Source: Salipiger sp. CCB-MM3 (lineage in GTDB: Bacteria > Pseudomonadota > Alphaproteobacteria > Rhodobacterales > Rhodobacteraceae). From it: a stretch of DNA of 64,000 bases. The stretch lies in assembly GCF_001687105.1 (NCBI RefSeq), contig NZ_CP014599.1:62001-126000 (forward strand). Reading direction: 5' to 3'. The notes under the pieces were generated by a model that made no database searches, was not told where the DNA came from, and was given only the letters and a program-made list of their open reading frames with translations. Of the stretch, positions 45,077 through 54,037 are shown piece after piece; the stretch's first letter is position 1, and the number at the start of each line of letters is the position of its first letter. A program made the position numbers and the translations under genes.

Positions 45077-46126
45077 TCAGGACCCGGACGAGATGTCCTC
45101 GATCACCTTCTTATAGGTGTCGCGCTTCTCGTTCAGATGCGCTTGGGCATCTTCGGTCGAAAGGTAGTTCGGGATGAAGAAGGCTTCCTTCTGACGCTCC
45201 TGAATTTTCCCTTCCTCGAAGATCTCGGCCAGCGCACCGTCGATGGCGTCGATCACTTCGGGGTCCATGTCCTTGTTGAACAGGAAGAAGAATTCCTTGT
45301 CGAAGGTGAAGTCCGCGCTGTCGCTCACCGGCACCGAGGTCTCGGGGCTGGCGAAGCTCAGCATGTCGTCGCGGGTGGTGCCGCCCATGCCGGCCTCGGG
45401 GGCCTGCTCGAGCGTTGCGGGGCGCGCGGTGATCCACACGAAGCGCATCGCCTTCTCGTCCGACGGGTCGAGCTGGGTGAACTGCTCGTTGGCCTGGATC
45501 GAACCGTTGATCACATCGGCCAGATCGTCCCACATCGCTTGGTTCTTGTCCGACTGCGAGCCGGTGTTCACCGCGACGATGTTCTCTTCCGAGCCCGGAG
45601 CGCGCAGCTTGGCGGCGTTTTTCATCGCCGAGAACCCGATCTCCGACACACCGCCCGGCTGGATGGCGACGCGCACGCGGGTGCCAGCCTCTGCCGCCGC
45701 AAGGATGTCTTCCATCGACTGATACGGGCTGTCGGCGGGCACGAGGTAGGCGTTGCCGGGGTTGATCGCCACGGTCGGGCCGACCGCGTAGTTGGCGAAG
45801 GGATCGTCGTAGCCGCTGACGCCATAGAGATTGCCGAGGTAGCTCTGGTCATGGAAGATCATGATCGTGGTGCCACGCTTGTCACGGCCGAGCGCCTTGA
45901 ACGCCTCGGACGCGCCGACGGCGTCGACCTTGATGTTGATGCCCAGCTTTTCGGACAGCGCCTCGGCAACGATGGCCGAGTTCTGGTAGGTGTCACCGCC
46001 CGTGGATTTCGAGCCAATCACCATGCGCATGTTGCGCGGCAGGTTCTGCGCCTCTGCGGCGAGCGGAGCTGCAACCATGGCCGCAGCCGAAACGGCGGCA
46101 AGAAGGGTTCTGCGGGTAAATTTCAT
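45077..46126 (-). CDS. Tripartite tricarboxylate transporter substrate-binding protein, TctC/Bug family
   Basis: A 349-aa periplasmic binding protein. A signal peptide with a twin-arginine-like start (FTRRTLLAAVSAAAMVAAPLAAEAQ) precedes the mature protein. The Bug-family core shows VIGSKSTGGDTYQNSAIVAEALSEKLG, VGPTVAINPGNAYLVPADSPYQSMEDIL and AIQPGGVSEIG. ATG 46126 has GGGAGGAAAC upstream. First gene of the transporter-lacI unit; its leader holds the LacI-type operator at 46214. Confidence 0.92.
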   Translation of the reverse strand: MKFTRRTLLAAVSAAAMVAAPLAAEAQNLPRNMRMVIGSKSTGGDTYQNSAIVAEALSEKLGINIKVDAVGASEAFKALGRDKRGTTIMIFHDQSYLGNLYGVSGYDDPFANYAVGPTVAINPGNAYLVPADSPYQSMEDILAAAEAGTRVRVAIQPGGVSEIGFSAMKNAAKLRAPGSEENIVAVNTGSQSDKNQAMWDDLADVINGSIQANEQFTQLDPSDEKAMRFVWITARPATLEQAPEAGMGGTTRDDMLSFASPETSVPVSDSADFTFDKEFFFLFNKDMDPEVIDAIDGALAEIFEEGKIQERQKEAFFIPNYLSTEDAQAHLNEKRDTYKKVIEDISSGS

Positions 46127-46213
46127 CGTTTCCTCCCGATGGGCCGCTGAGCGGCCGGCTTCTACTGACCGGGCGGTCTCCTGTCTCGCACCCGGATGTC
46201 GTGGCCATACGCT

Positions 46214-46229
46214 ATGAAAGCGCATACAT
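46214..46229. promoter_or_regulatory. LacI-type operator O1, proximal to the transporter unit
   Basis: ATGAAAGCGCATACAT matches the perfect palindrome at 46323 in 14 of 16 positions. It sits 88 bp upstream of the binding-protein start. The outer bases also pair as GCTATG...CATAGC. Confidence 0.7.
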
Positions 46230-46322
46230 AGCTCAAGACCACATTCGCAGGCCGTCTGTCAAGGATTTCTGCTAAAAGTTAATTTCACAGTTAAATCACC
46301 GTGAATTGCTTGACGTCTCTTT

Positions 46323-46338
46323 ATGTATGCGCATACAT
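46323..46338. promoter_or_regulatory. LacI-type operator O2, proximal to the dehydratase operon
   Basis: ATGTATGC-GCATACAT is a perfect 16-bp palindrome with the central CG-type symmetry of LacI/GalR sites, 37 bp before the dehydratase start. Together with O1 (109 bp away) it could form a repression loop. Confidence 0.82.
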
Positions 46339-46374
46339 CATCGGCAAGTGACCGCGATGAGACGGAGGAGAATC

Positions 46375-48117
46375 ATGTCGCAAAAGCCACGCAAGACCCC
46401 GGAGCAACTGCGCAGCGCGCGCTGGTTCGCCCCTGACGATCTTCGCAGCTTCGGACACCGTTCGCGGATGATGCAGCTTGGATATTCCGAAGAGGAATTC
46501 CGCGATAAGCCGATCATCGGCATCCTGAACACATGGTCGGAACTCAACTCCTGCCACAGCCACTTCCCCGAGCGCGTCAAAGACGTGAAGCGCGGCGTGC
46601 TGCAGGCGGGCGGCCTTCCGGTTGAAATGCCCGCGCTGTCGGTGGACGAGAGCTTCAACAAGCCGACCTCCATGCTCTACCGCAACATGCTTGCGATGGA
46701 GACCGAAGAGCAGATCCGCGCTCACCCGCTCGACGGAGTGGTGCTGATGGGCGGCTGCGACAAGACCACGCCGGGCCTCGTGATGGGCGCCATCTCGGCG
46801 GGCGTTCCGTTCATCTACCTGCCCGCTGGCCCGATGCTGCGCGGCAACTACGCGGGCAAGATCCTCGGCAGCGGCTCGGACGCTTGGAAATACTGGGACG
46901 AGCGCCGCGCCGGCAATATCACCGATGAGGAATGGCTTGGCCTTCAGGGCGGCATCGCGCGCTCGGCGGGCACCTGCATGACCATGGGCACCGCCTCGAC
47001 GATGACCGCGATCACCGACGCCATGGGCCTTACGCTGCCCGGCGCCTCGTCGATCCCCGCGTCGGACTCGGGCCACCAGCGCATGGGCGCCGACTGCGGA
47101 CGCCGCGTGGTCGATATGGTCTGGGAGGACATGACCCCCGATCAGATCATCACCCCCGCCTCGGTGCAGAACGCCGCCAAGGTCGCCATGGCCACCGGCT
47201 GCTCGACCAACGCGGTGGTCCACCTGATCGCCATGGCGCGCCGCGCCGGGGTCGATCTGACGCTGGACCATCTCGACGCGCTTGGCCGGGTCACCCCGCT
47301 GATCGCCAACGTCCGCCCCTCGGGCAAGGACTACCTGATGGAAGACTTCTTCTATGCAGGCGGTCTGCGGGCGCTGATGAAGCAGATGGAGGACATGCTC
47401 GACACTTCCTGCGTCACCGTCACCGGGCGCAGCCTGGGTGAAGAGATCGAAAGCGCGCAGGTGTTCAACGACGACGTGATCCGTCCGCTGTCGAACCCGG
47501 TCTACCACGAGGGCTCGCTGGCACTGCTGCGCGGCAACCTCTGCCCCGATGGCGCGGTGATCAAACCGGCGGCCTGCGATCCCAAGTACCATGTGCACGA
47601 AGGTCCGGCGCTGGTCTTCGACAGCTACCCCGAGATGAAGGCGGCGATCGACGACGAAAACCTCGACGTCACCCCCGATCACGTGCTGGTGCTGCGCAAT
47701 GCCGGTCCGCAGGGCGGTCCGGGCTTCCCCGAGTGGGGCATGCTGCCGATCCCCAAGGCGCTGATCAAACAGGGCCACCGCGATATGCTGCGCATCTCTG
47801 ACGCGCGGATGTCCGGCACCTCTTACGGCGCCTGCGTGCTGCACGTCGCACCTGAAAGCTTTGTCGGCGGCCCGCTGGCGCTGCTGAAAACCGGCGACAT
47901 CGTGCGGCTCGACCTGCCCAACCGCAGCCTCGACATGATGGTGGACGAAGAAGAGATCGCCCGCCGCAAGGCCGCATGGACGCCGCCGGAACCGCGCTTC
48001 GAACGGGGCTGGGGCTACATGTTCTCGCGCCATGTGACGCAGGCCGACAAAGGCTGCGACTTTGATTACCTCGAACGCGATTTCGGCCGCACCGCGGGCG
48101 AGCCCGACATTTTCTGA
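46375..48117 (+). CDS. IlvD/Edd-family sugar-acid dehydratase (arabonate/xylonate dehydratase-like)
   Basis: A 580-aa iron-sulfur dehydratase. Cluster/substrate cysteines are in NTWSELNSCHSHF, GGCDKTTPG and SAGTCMTMGTAS. The C-terminal half has KGHRDM-like (here KQGHRDMLRISDARMSG) and SYGACVLHVAPES. The sequence context is that of pentonate dehydratases rather than branched-chain IlvD. It would form a 2-keto-3-deoxy acid from the aldonate imported by the TTT system. ATG 46375 follows GGAGGAG; an upstream TTG is not supported because it precedes the operator. Confidence 0.9.
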   Translation: MSQKPRKTPEQLRSARWFAPDDLRSFGHRSRMMQLGYSEEEFRDKPIIGILNTWSELNSCHSHFPERVKDVKRGVLQAGGLPVEMPALSVDESFNKPTSMLYRNMLAMETEEQIRAHPLDGVVLMGGCDKTTPGLVMGAISAGVPFIYLPAGPMLRGNYAGKILGSGSDAWKYWDERRAGNITDEEWLGLQGGIARSAGTCMTMGTASTMTAITDAMGLTLPGASSIPASDSGHQRMGADCGRRVVDMVWEDMTPDQIITPASVQNAAKVAMATGCSTNAVVHLIAMARRAGVDLTLDHLDALGRVTPLIANVRPSGKDYLMEDFFYAGGLRALMKQMEDMLDTSCVTVTGRSLGEEIESAQVFNDDVIRPLSNPVYHEGSLALLRGNLCPDGAVIKPAACDPKYHVHEGPALVFDSYPEMKAAIDDENLDVTPDHVLVLRNAGPQGGPGFPEWGMLPIPKALIKQGHRDMLRISDARMSGTSYGACVLHVAPESFVGGPLALLKTGDIVRLDLPNRSLDMMVDEEEIARRKAAWTPPEPRFERGWGYMFSRHVTQADKGCDFDYLERDFGRTAGEPDIF

Positions 48118-48127
48118 GGAGACACAT

Positions 48128-49024
48128 ATGCTCGATCTCGATACCGCCCTCGCCGGCATTTCCGGCATCCTCGTCACCCCCTATGACGAGGCGGGCGAGA
48201 TTGCCCCGGCCAAGCTCTCGCCGATCATCGACCGCGCGCTTGGCGCCGGGCTGCATATGCCCGTGGTCAATGGCAACACCGGCGAGTTCTACGCGCTGAC
48301 CACCGACGAAGCCTGCACCATGGCGCGCGAGGTCTGCGCCATGGTGGACGGCCGCGCCCCGGTGCTGGCGGGCATCGGCCGCGGCATCCGCGACGCCTGC
48401 GCATTGGCCAAAGCCAGCGCCGAGGCAGGCGCCACCGCGCTGATGATCCACCAGCCGCCCGATCCCTTCGTGGCGCCGCGCGGCACGGTGGATTACGTCA
48501 AGGCCATCGCCGACGCCTCGGGCGGGCTGCCGATGATGCTCTACCTGCGCAACGACGCGATTGGGACCGGCGCCATCGCCGATCTCTGCGCCGTGCCGGG
48601 TGTGAAGGGCGTGAAATGGGCCACCCCGAACCCGCAGAAGCTCGCCGCCGCCAAGGCTGCCTGCGATCCCTCGATCACTTGGGTCGGCGGTCTTGCCGAG
48701 GTCTGGGCACCGACCTTCTATGCGGTGGGCGCGCGTGGCTTCACCTCCGGCCTGATCAACGTCTGGCCGGAGCGTTCGCTGGCGATCCACGCCGCGCTCG
48801 AAGCGTCGGATTATGCCGAGGCCAACCGCCTGATCGGCGAGATGCAGGCCTTCGAGGACATCCGCGCCGAAGAGCTCAACGGCACTAATGTCACCGGCGT
48901 GAAGGCCGCGCTGCAGGCCACAGGCTTTGACTGCGGCGCGACCCGCCCGCCCTCGGCATGGCCGCTGACCCCGGCGCAGCAGGACAAGCTGCAGGTCTTC
49001 CTCAAGACCAACGGCCTGATCTGA
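48128..49024 (+). CDS. DapA-family dehydratase (2-keto-3-deoxy sugar-acid dehydratase-like)
   Basis: A 298-aa class I lyase-family enzyme. The GNTGEFYALT loop, Tyr motif LYLRNDA and Schiff-base Lys in GVKGVKWATPN are present. The YLRND variant resembles 5-dehydro-4-deoxyglucarate or 2-keto-3-deoxyarabonate dehydratases. It would yield 2-oxoglutarate semialdehyde for the next enzyme. It starts 10 nt after the dehydratase stop, in the same operon. Confidence 0.88.
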   Translation: MLDLDTALAGISGILVTPYDEAGEIAPAKLSPIIDRALGAGLHMPVVNGNTGEFYALTTDEACTMAREVCAMVDGRAPVLAGIGRGIRDACALAKASAEAGATALMIHQPPDPFVAPRGTVDYVKAIADASGGLPMMLYLRNDAIGTGAIADLCAVPGVKGVKWATPNPQKLAAAKAACDPSITWVGGLAEVWAPTFYAVGARGFTSGLINVWPERSLAIHAALEASDYAEANRLIGEMQAFEDIRAEELNGTNVTGVKAALQATGFDCGATRPPSAWPLTPAQQDKLQVFLKTNGLI

Positions 49025-49034
49025 TCCGCCTTTC

Positions 49035-49055
49035 GGGGCGCCGCACCGGCGCCCC
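49035..49055 (+). terminator. Intercistronic hairpin before the aldehyde dehydrogenase
   Basis: GGGGCGCCG-CAC-CGGCGCCCC, a 9-bp stem without a T-tract, between two genes of the operon. Confidence 0.4.
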
Positions 49056-49095
49056 TCCCCCAAGTTTCCCTCTGCCCCCGAAAGGACCTTTCCCC

Positions 49096-50625
49096 ATGGA
49101 CGGCACGACCCCGATCTTCACCCCGCATGGCAAGCACCTGATCGCAGGTGAGTGGATCGCCACCGAGGCGCAATTCTCCTCCGAACCCGCCACCGGCCCG
49201 GTGCACGCGTTCTCTGTCGGCACGCCCGAGCTGGTCGATCAGGCCTGCAAGGCCGCTGAAGACGCCTTCTGGACCTATGGCTACACCAGCCGCGAAACCC
49301 GCGCGAAATTCCTCGAGGCCATCGCCGACGAGATCGAAGCGCGCGGCGAGGCGATCACCGAAATCGGCAGTCAGGAAACCGGCCTGCCCGAAGCGCGCCT
49401 GCAGGGTGAGCGCGGCCGCACCACCGGCCAGCTGCGTCTCTTCGCCGAGCACATCCGCAAGGGCGACTACCTCGACGTGCGCGTCGATGCCGCCCTGCCC
49501 GACCGCCAGCCGCTGCCGCGCCCCGAATTGCGCATGGTGCAGCGCCCGATCGGCCCGGTCGCCGTCTTCGGCGCATCGAACTTCCCGCTCGCCTTCTCCA
49601 CCGCAGGCGGTGACACCGCCGCCGCGCTGGCCGCCGGCTGCCCGGTCGTGGTCAAGGGCCACTCCGCCCACCCCGGCACCGGCGAGATCGTCGCCGAAGC
49701 CGTTGCCGCCGCCATCGAAAGCTGCGGCATGCCCAAGGGTGTCTTCTCGCTGATCCAAGGCGGCAACCGTCAGGTCGGTCAGGCGCTGGTGCAACACCCG
49801 CTGATCAACGCCGTGGGCTTCACCGGCTCGCTCGGCGGTGGCCGTGCGCTGTTCGACCTCTGCGCGCAGCGTGAGGTTCCGATCCCCTTCTTCGGCGAAC
49901 TGGGCTCGGTGAACCCGATGTTCGTGCTGCCCGAAGCCACCAAGGCGCGCGGCACCGAGATCGGCACCGGCTGGGCGGGCTCGCTGACCATGGGCGCGGG
50001 CCAGTTCTGCACCAACCCCGGCATCGCCGTGGTCGGCACCGGCGCCGAAGGCGATGCCTTTGTCGAGGCCGCGCGCGCCGCGCTGGAAAAGGCCGCGCCG
50101 CAGGTCATGCTCACCGAGGGCATCGCGGGCGCCTATCGCTCTGGCAAGGACCGCTTCGATGGCCGCAACGCGGTGCGTCCGCTGCTGACCACTGAGAGCG
50201 GCCCGCGGTCGGCCTCGCCGAACCTCTATGAGACCGACGCCGCGAACTACCTGCAGGATCACGCGCTGGGGGAAGAAGTCTTCGGCCCGCTCGGCCTTGT
50301 GGTCCGGGTCTCGGACGTCGACGAGATGGTCACGCTCGCCAAGGGCTTCGAAGGCCAGCTCACCGCGACGCTGCATATGGACGACGGCGATGCAGATGCC
50401 GCCCGCGCGCTGCTGCCGGTGCTGGAGCGTAAGGCGGGCCGCGTGCTGGCCAACGGCTTCCCCACCGGCGTCGAGGTCTGCGAAGCAATGGTCCACGGCG
50501 GCCCCTACCCGGCCTCCACCAACTTCGGCGCGACCTCGGTCGGCACGCTGTCGATCCGCCGCTTCCTGCGGCCGGTCTGCTACCAGAACATCCCCGGCGC
50601 CGTGCTGCCCGAGGACCTCGCCTGA
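49096..50625 (+). CDS. Aldehyde dehydrogenase, 2-oxoglutarate-semialdehyde (2,5-dioxovalerate) dehydrogenase type
   Basis: A 509-aa NAD(P)-dependent dehydrogenase. The catalytic Cys is in GAGQFCTNPG and the general-base Glu in FFGELGSVNP, with the cofactor segment FTGSLGGGRAL. The PVAVFGASNFPLAFSTAGGDTAAALAAGCPVVVKGHSAHPGT region is characteristic of KGSADH. It would oxidise the semialdehyde to 2-oxoglutarate and feed the TCA cycle. ATG 49096 follows AAAGGACC. Confidence 0.92.
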   Translation: MDGTTPIFTPHGKHLIAGEWIATEAQFSSEPATGPVHAFSVGTPELVDQACKAAEDAFWTYGYTSRETRAKFLEAIADEIEARGEAITEIGSQETGLPEARLQGERGRTTGQLRLFAEHIRKGDYLDVRVDAALPDRQPLPRPELRMVQRPIGPVAVFGASNFPLAFSTAGGDTAAALAAGCPVVVKGHSAHPGTGEIVAEAVAAAIESCGMPKGVFSLIQGGNRQVGQALVQHPLINAVGFTGSLGGGRALFDLCAQREVPIPFFGELGSVNPMFVLPEATKARGTEIGTGWAGSLTMGAGQFCTNPGIAVVGTGAEGDAFVEAARAALEKAAPQVMLTEGIAGAYRSGKDRFDGRNAVRPLLTTESGPRSASPNLYETDAANYLQDHALGEEVFGPLGLVVRVSDVDEMVTLAKGFEGQLTATLHMDDGDADAARALLPVLERKAGRVLANGFPTGVEVCEAMVHGGPYPASTNFGATSVGTLSIRRFLRPVCYQNIPGAVLPEDLA

Positions 50626-50636
50626 CGCGAAACTTT

Positions 50637-50671
50637 GCCCGGTCCGTCTTCTTGCCCCCTGCGGACCGGGC
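50637..50671 (+). terminator. Intercistronic hairpin before the RraA-like gene
   Basis: GCCCGGTCCG and CGGACCGGGC form a perfect 10-bp stem with a long loop. No T-tract. Confidence 0.4.
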
Positions 50672-50696
50672 CCCCGATTTACTGGAGGAGAACTCG

Positions 50697-51410
50697 ATGA
50701 ATCCCGAAACCCGTGACATTCTGATGGATGTGTCCGTCGCGACGCTGGCCACCGCGCTCTTCAAGCGCGGCCTGCGCAACCAGGTGATCCAGGGCGTGCA
50801 CCCGGTCGGCTGGAAGGGCAAGAACATGGTCGGCCCCGCCTTCACCCTGCGCTACATGCCCGCCCGTGAAGACCGCAACCAGCTCACCGAGTTCCGCAAC
50901 CCCGAGCACCCGCAGCGCGTGGCGATCGAGACCTGCCCGGAAGGCAGCGTTCTGGTGATGGACAGCCGCAAGCAGGCCAATGCCGCCTCTTCGGGTGACA
51001 TTCTGATCACCCGCCTGATGATGCGCGGCGGTGCTGGCGTGGTGACTGATGGCGGCTTCCGCGATGCGGCGGTGATCGCCGAGCTCGACATCCCGGCCTA
51101 TCACACCCGCCCGTCGAGCCCGACCAACCTCACCAACAACGAGGCCATCGCGATCAACGAGCCGATCGGCTGCGGCGATGCGCCGGTTTTCCCCGGTGAC
51201 ATCATCGTCGGCGACGCCGACTGCGTCATCGTGATCCCGGCGCATATGGCCGAAGAGGTTGCCGCCGAGGCCAAGGAAATGACCGCCTACGAGGATTTCG
51301 TGGTCGAGCAGGTCAAGGCCGGCGAGCCGATCATCGGTCTCTACCCGCGCGTCAACGAAGAGAAGTTCGGACCTCTCTTCGAAGCATGGCGCGAGAAGAA
51401 CGGCCGCTGA
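50697..51410 (+). CDS. RraA-like/HMG aldolase-family protein
   Basis: A 237-aa protein of the RraA/MenG/HMG-aldolase fold. The substrate/metal segment GGAGVVTDGGFRDAAVI and GDIIVGDADCVIVIPAHMAEEVA are typical. In sugar-acid operons such proteins are often annotated as ribonuclease activity regulators, but an aldolase or decarboxylase role for a keto-acid is more natural. Last gene of the Weimberg-type operon. Substrate unknown. Confidence 0.88.
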   Translation: MNPETRDILMDVSVATLATALFKRGLRNQVIQGVHPVGWKGKNMVGPAFTLRYMPAREDRNQLTEFRNPEHPQRVAIETCPEGSVLVMDSRKQANAASSGDILITRLMMRGGAGVVTDGGFRDAAVIAELDIPAYHTRPSSPTNLTNNEAIAINEPIGCGDAPVFPGDIIVGDADCVIVIPAHMAEEVAAEAKEMTAYEDFVVEQVKAGEPIIGLYPRVNEEKFGPLFEAWREKNGR

Positions 51411-51425
51411 TCCAGCCATCCTCCC

Positions 51426-51450
51426 CCGGCGCGGCCCTCCCTCGCGCCGG
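51426..51450 (+). terminator. Hairpin after the sugar-acid operon
   Basis: CCGGCGCG and CGCGCCGG form an 8-bp stem about 15 nt after the RraA-like stop. Candidate operon terminator, without a T-tract. Confidence 0.4.
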
Positions 51451-51568
51451 ACCATTGGGGGCCGGTCTCTGCCATCGCGCGGGGGCCGGCCCCTCTTTCA
51501 TTTCACGCGCTGACATTCCCCGTGGGCAGCTATATGGTGCGCGCTCACGCAAAACGGGAGCGCCCCGC

Positions 51569-52318
51569 ATGACGATCACCCAAGAAGATGAGCTCGACGG
51601 GCTGAAAGATATCGGCCGGATCGTCGCCAACACGCTGCGCGCCATGGCAAAAGCCATGGAACCGGGCATGACCACGCGCGAACTCGACGAGATCGGCCGC
51701 GCCTTCCTCGAACGGCACGGCGCCGAATCCGCGCCGCAGTCGGCCTATGATTTCCCCGGCGCCACCTGCATCAGCGTGAACGAAGAGATCGCCCATGGCA
51801 TCCCCGGCGAGCGGATCATCGCGCAGGGCGATCTGGTGAACATCGACGTCTCTGCTTCGAAAGATGGTTTCTTTGCCGACACTGGCGCCAGCTACCGCGT
51901 CGGGCCCGCGCATCCGCTGCTCGACAAGCTGTGCCGCGATGGCAAGCGCGCCATGCAGATCGGCATCGGTCAGGTCGCCGAGGGCAAGCCACTGGCCGGG
52001 ATCGGCAACGCCATTGGCAAGTTCGCCGATGAGCGCGGCTATACGCTGATCCGCAACCTCGCCAGCCACGGTGTCGGGCGCTCTCTGCACGAGTATCCCG
52101 AAGAGATCGCAACCTGGCCAAACCGCAGCGACCGCCGCCGGATCGACAAGGGGCTGGTGCTGACCGTCGAGCCCTTCCTCTCCACCGGCGGGCTCTGGGC
52201 CAGCGACGGCGAGGATGGCTGGACGCTCTACGCCGAACCCTGCGCCCCGGTCGTGCAATACGAACACACTATTGTGGCCACCGAGCGTGGCGCGATCATT
52301 CTCACCCAGCCGGGCTGA
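51569..52318 (+). CDS. map: Type I methionine aminopeptidase
   Basis: A 249-aa metallo-aminopeptidase that trims N-terminal methionine. Ligand motifs are all present: the His of NEEIAHGIPG, NIDVSASKDGFFADTG (two Asp), NLASHGVGRSLHE (His), LTVEPFLS (Glu) and QYEHTIVA (Glu). In contrast to the creatinase-like M24 protein in this window, the metal site is intact. ATG 51569 follows GGGAG. Probably a second or accessory Map; monocistronic. Confidence 0.93.
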   Translation: MTITQEDELDGLKDIGRIVANTLRAMAKAMEPGMTTRELDEIGRAFLERHGAESAPQSAYDFPGATCISVNEEIAHGIPGERIIAQGDLVNIDVSASKDGFFADTGASYRVGPAHPLLDKLCRDGKRAMQIGIGQVAEGKPLAGIGNAIGKFADERGYTLIRNLASHGVGRSLHEYPEEIATWPNRSDRRRIDKGLVLTVEPFLSTGGLWASDGEDGWTLYAEPCAPVVQYEHTIVATERGAIILTQPG

Positions 52319-52342
52319 GGCACACGCGCCTTCACCAACGAA

Positions 52343-52377
52343 AAAGCGCCGCCCGGCAGTCAGCAGGGCGGCGCTTT
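52343..52377. terminator. Bidirectional terminator between map and the peptide ABC operon
   Basis: AAAGCGCCGCCC and GGGCGGCGCTTT form a perfect 12-bp stem with 11-nt loop between convergent genes. Confidence 0.85.
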
Positions 52378-52394
52378 CGTCAGTCTGGCGGCGA

Positions 52395-53183
52395 TCAGCT
52401 CGCTTCGGCCATCCCCTCATGCCCGGACGAGCGCAGCGCGCTGTCGAGGAGGTGGCGGGTGTAGGGATGCTCGGCCCGCAGGTTGCGCATCGCCTCCACT
52501 TCCAGCGTCTCGACGATCTCGCCCTTCTGCATGACCGCCACGCGGTCGCACATATGGCCGATGACCCCAAGATCGTGGCTGACCATCAGATAGGTCAGGC
52601 CGAACTCGGCGCGCAGGTCCGACAGCAGGTTGAGGATCTCGGCCTGCACCGACACATCAAGCGCCGAGGTCGGCTCATCCAGCAGCAGCACCTTGGGCTC
52701 GGGCGCCAAGGCCCGCGCGATGGCGACGCGCTGCCGCTGCCCGCCCGACAGCTGGTGCGGGTAACGGAAGCGGAAGCCGCCGCCCAGACCCACCTGTTCC
52801 AAGAGCCGGTCAATGCGCGCATCCACCCCATCCTTGATACCGTGCAAGGCAAGCGTCTCGCTCAGCACCCGGTCGATGGTCTGGCGCGGATGCAGCGAGG
52901 CGTAGGGGTCCTGAAACACCATCTGCACGCCGCGGTAGAACGTGCGCGAGCGCTTGGCCCCCGCCAGTTTCTCGCCGCCCACATGCATGGCGCCATGCCA
53001 GTCGGTGACCAGCCCGACCAGCGCGCGCAGCACCGTCGACTTGCCCGAGCCGGACTCGCCGACGAGCCCGTAGCTTTCGCCCTGCGCGACGTTCAGGTCG
53101 ATCCCATGCACCACGCGATTGCGCTCGTGACCTTCGCCGAAGAAAACCTCCAGCCCTTCGATCTGAATTTCCGGCTGGCTCAT
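52395..53183 (-). CDS. Oligopeptide/dipeptide-type ABC importer ATP-binding protein (DppF-like)
   Basis: A 262-aa ATPase. Walker A GESGSGKST, signature LSGGQRQRVAIARAL, Walker B VLLLDEPTSALD and the switch His (VSHDLGV) are intact. It ends the five-gene importer operon and overlaps the previous ATPase gene by 4 nt. The C-terminal oligo_HPY extension is short (HPYTRHLLDSAL). Confidence 0.95.
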   Translation of the reverse strand: MSQPEIQIEGLEVFFGEGHERNRVVHGIDLNVAQGESYGLVGESGSGKSTVLRALVGLVTDWHGAMHVGGEKLAGAKRSRTFYRGVQMVFQDPYASLHPRQTIDRVLSETLALHGIKDGVDARIDRLLEQVGLGGGFRFRYPHQLSGGQRQRVAIARALAPEPKVLLLDEPTSALDVSVQAEILNLLSDLRAEFGLTYLMVSHDLGVIGHMCDRVAVMQKGEIVETLEVEAMRNLRAEHPYTRHLLDSALRSSGHEGMAEAS

Positions 53184-54037
53184 AGCATCGCACTCACAGA
53201 CGGGGCCTCGCGCCAGACCGGATCGCGCTCAAGCGCCTCCAGCCGCGGACGCGGGCGTTCTAGATCGGGGACCGAGTTCAGAAGTCCCAGCGTGTAGGGG
53301 TGTTTCGCCTCATGCAGCTTGCCCGCCTCGCAGACTTCGACGATGCGCCCGGAATACATCACTGCCACCCGGTCGCAGAAGCCCGCCACCAGATTGAGAT
53401 CGTGGCTGATGAAGATCAGACCCATGCCGCGCTCGCGCACCAGCTTGTCCATGATCTCCAGCACCTGCAGCTGCACCGACACGTCGAGCGCCGAAGTGGG
53501 CTCGTCGGCGATGAGGATCTCGGGGTTGGGGATCAGCATCATGGCGATCATGATGCGCTGGCCCATGCCGCCCGAGACCTCATGCGGGTAGAGCTTCATC
53601 ACCCGCTCGGGCTCCCGGATCGCCACGGCGTCGAGCATCTCCAGCGCGCGTTTGCGCGCCTCGGCCTTGCCCACCTTTTCATGGGTCCGCAGCGCCTCGA
53701 CGATCTGGTCGCCGACGGTCATCACCGGGTTCAGCGAGTATTTCGGGTCCTGCATGATCATCGAGATATGCTTGCCCCGGATCGCCCGCATCCGTTTCGG
53801 CGAGGCATCGAGCAGGCTCTCGCCCTGCATCTCCATGCGGTCCGCCGTCACCTCACCCGGCTTGCGGATGAGCCCGAGGATGGCCCGGCCGGTCATCGAC
53901 TTGCCGGAGCCGGACTCGCCGACGATCCCCAGACGTTCCTTGCCGAGCGAGAGGGAAATCCCCCGCACCGCCTCGAAGGTCCCGGAGCGCGTGGGGAAGC
54001 GCACCGAGAGGTTCTCGATATCCAGAAGATTGCTCAT
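53180..54037 (-). CDS. Oligopeptide/dipeptide-type ABC importer ATP-binding protein (DppD-like)
   Basis: A 285-aa ATPase. Walker A GESGSGKSM, variant signature VSGGMGQRIMIAM, Walker B ILIADEPTSALD and switch ISHDLNLV. The C-terminal HPYTLGLLNSVPDLERPRPRLE extension is the oligo_HPY region. It overlaps the permease gene upstream and the second ATPase downstream by 4 nt each. Confidence 0.95.
   Translation of the reverse strand: MSNLLDIENLSVRFPTRSGTFEAVRGISLSLGKERLGIVGESGSGKSMTGRAILGLIRKPGEVTADRMEMQGESLLDASPKRMRAIRGKHISMIMQDPKYSLNPVMTVGDQIVEALRTHEKVGKAEARKRALEMLDAVAIREPERVMKLYPHEVSGGMGQRIMIAMMLIPNPEILIADEPTSALDVSVQLQVLEIMDKLVRERGMGLIFISHDLNLVAGFCDRVAVMYSGRIVEVCEAGKLHEAKHPYTLGLLNSVPDLERPRPRLEALERDPVWREAPSVSAML

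Noticed and set aside
46321..48177. Minus-strand open frame of over 600 codons opposite the dehydratase gene
   Set aside because: It mirrors the GC3 bias of the real IlvD/Edd gene; its translation is His/Arg/Asp-rich without motifs.
48811..50496. Minus-strand open frame opposite the aldehyde dehydrogenase
   Set aside because: The dehydrogenase has its catalytic Cys and Glu in the plus frame; the shadow has no family features.
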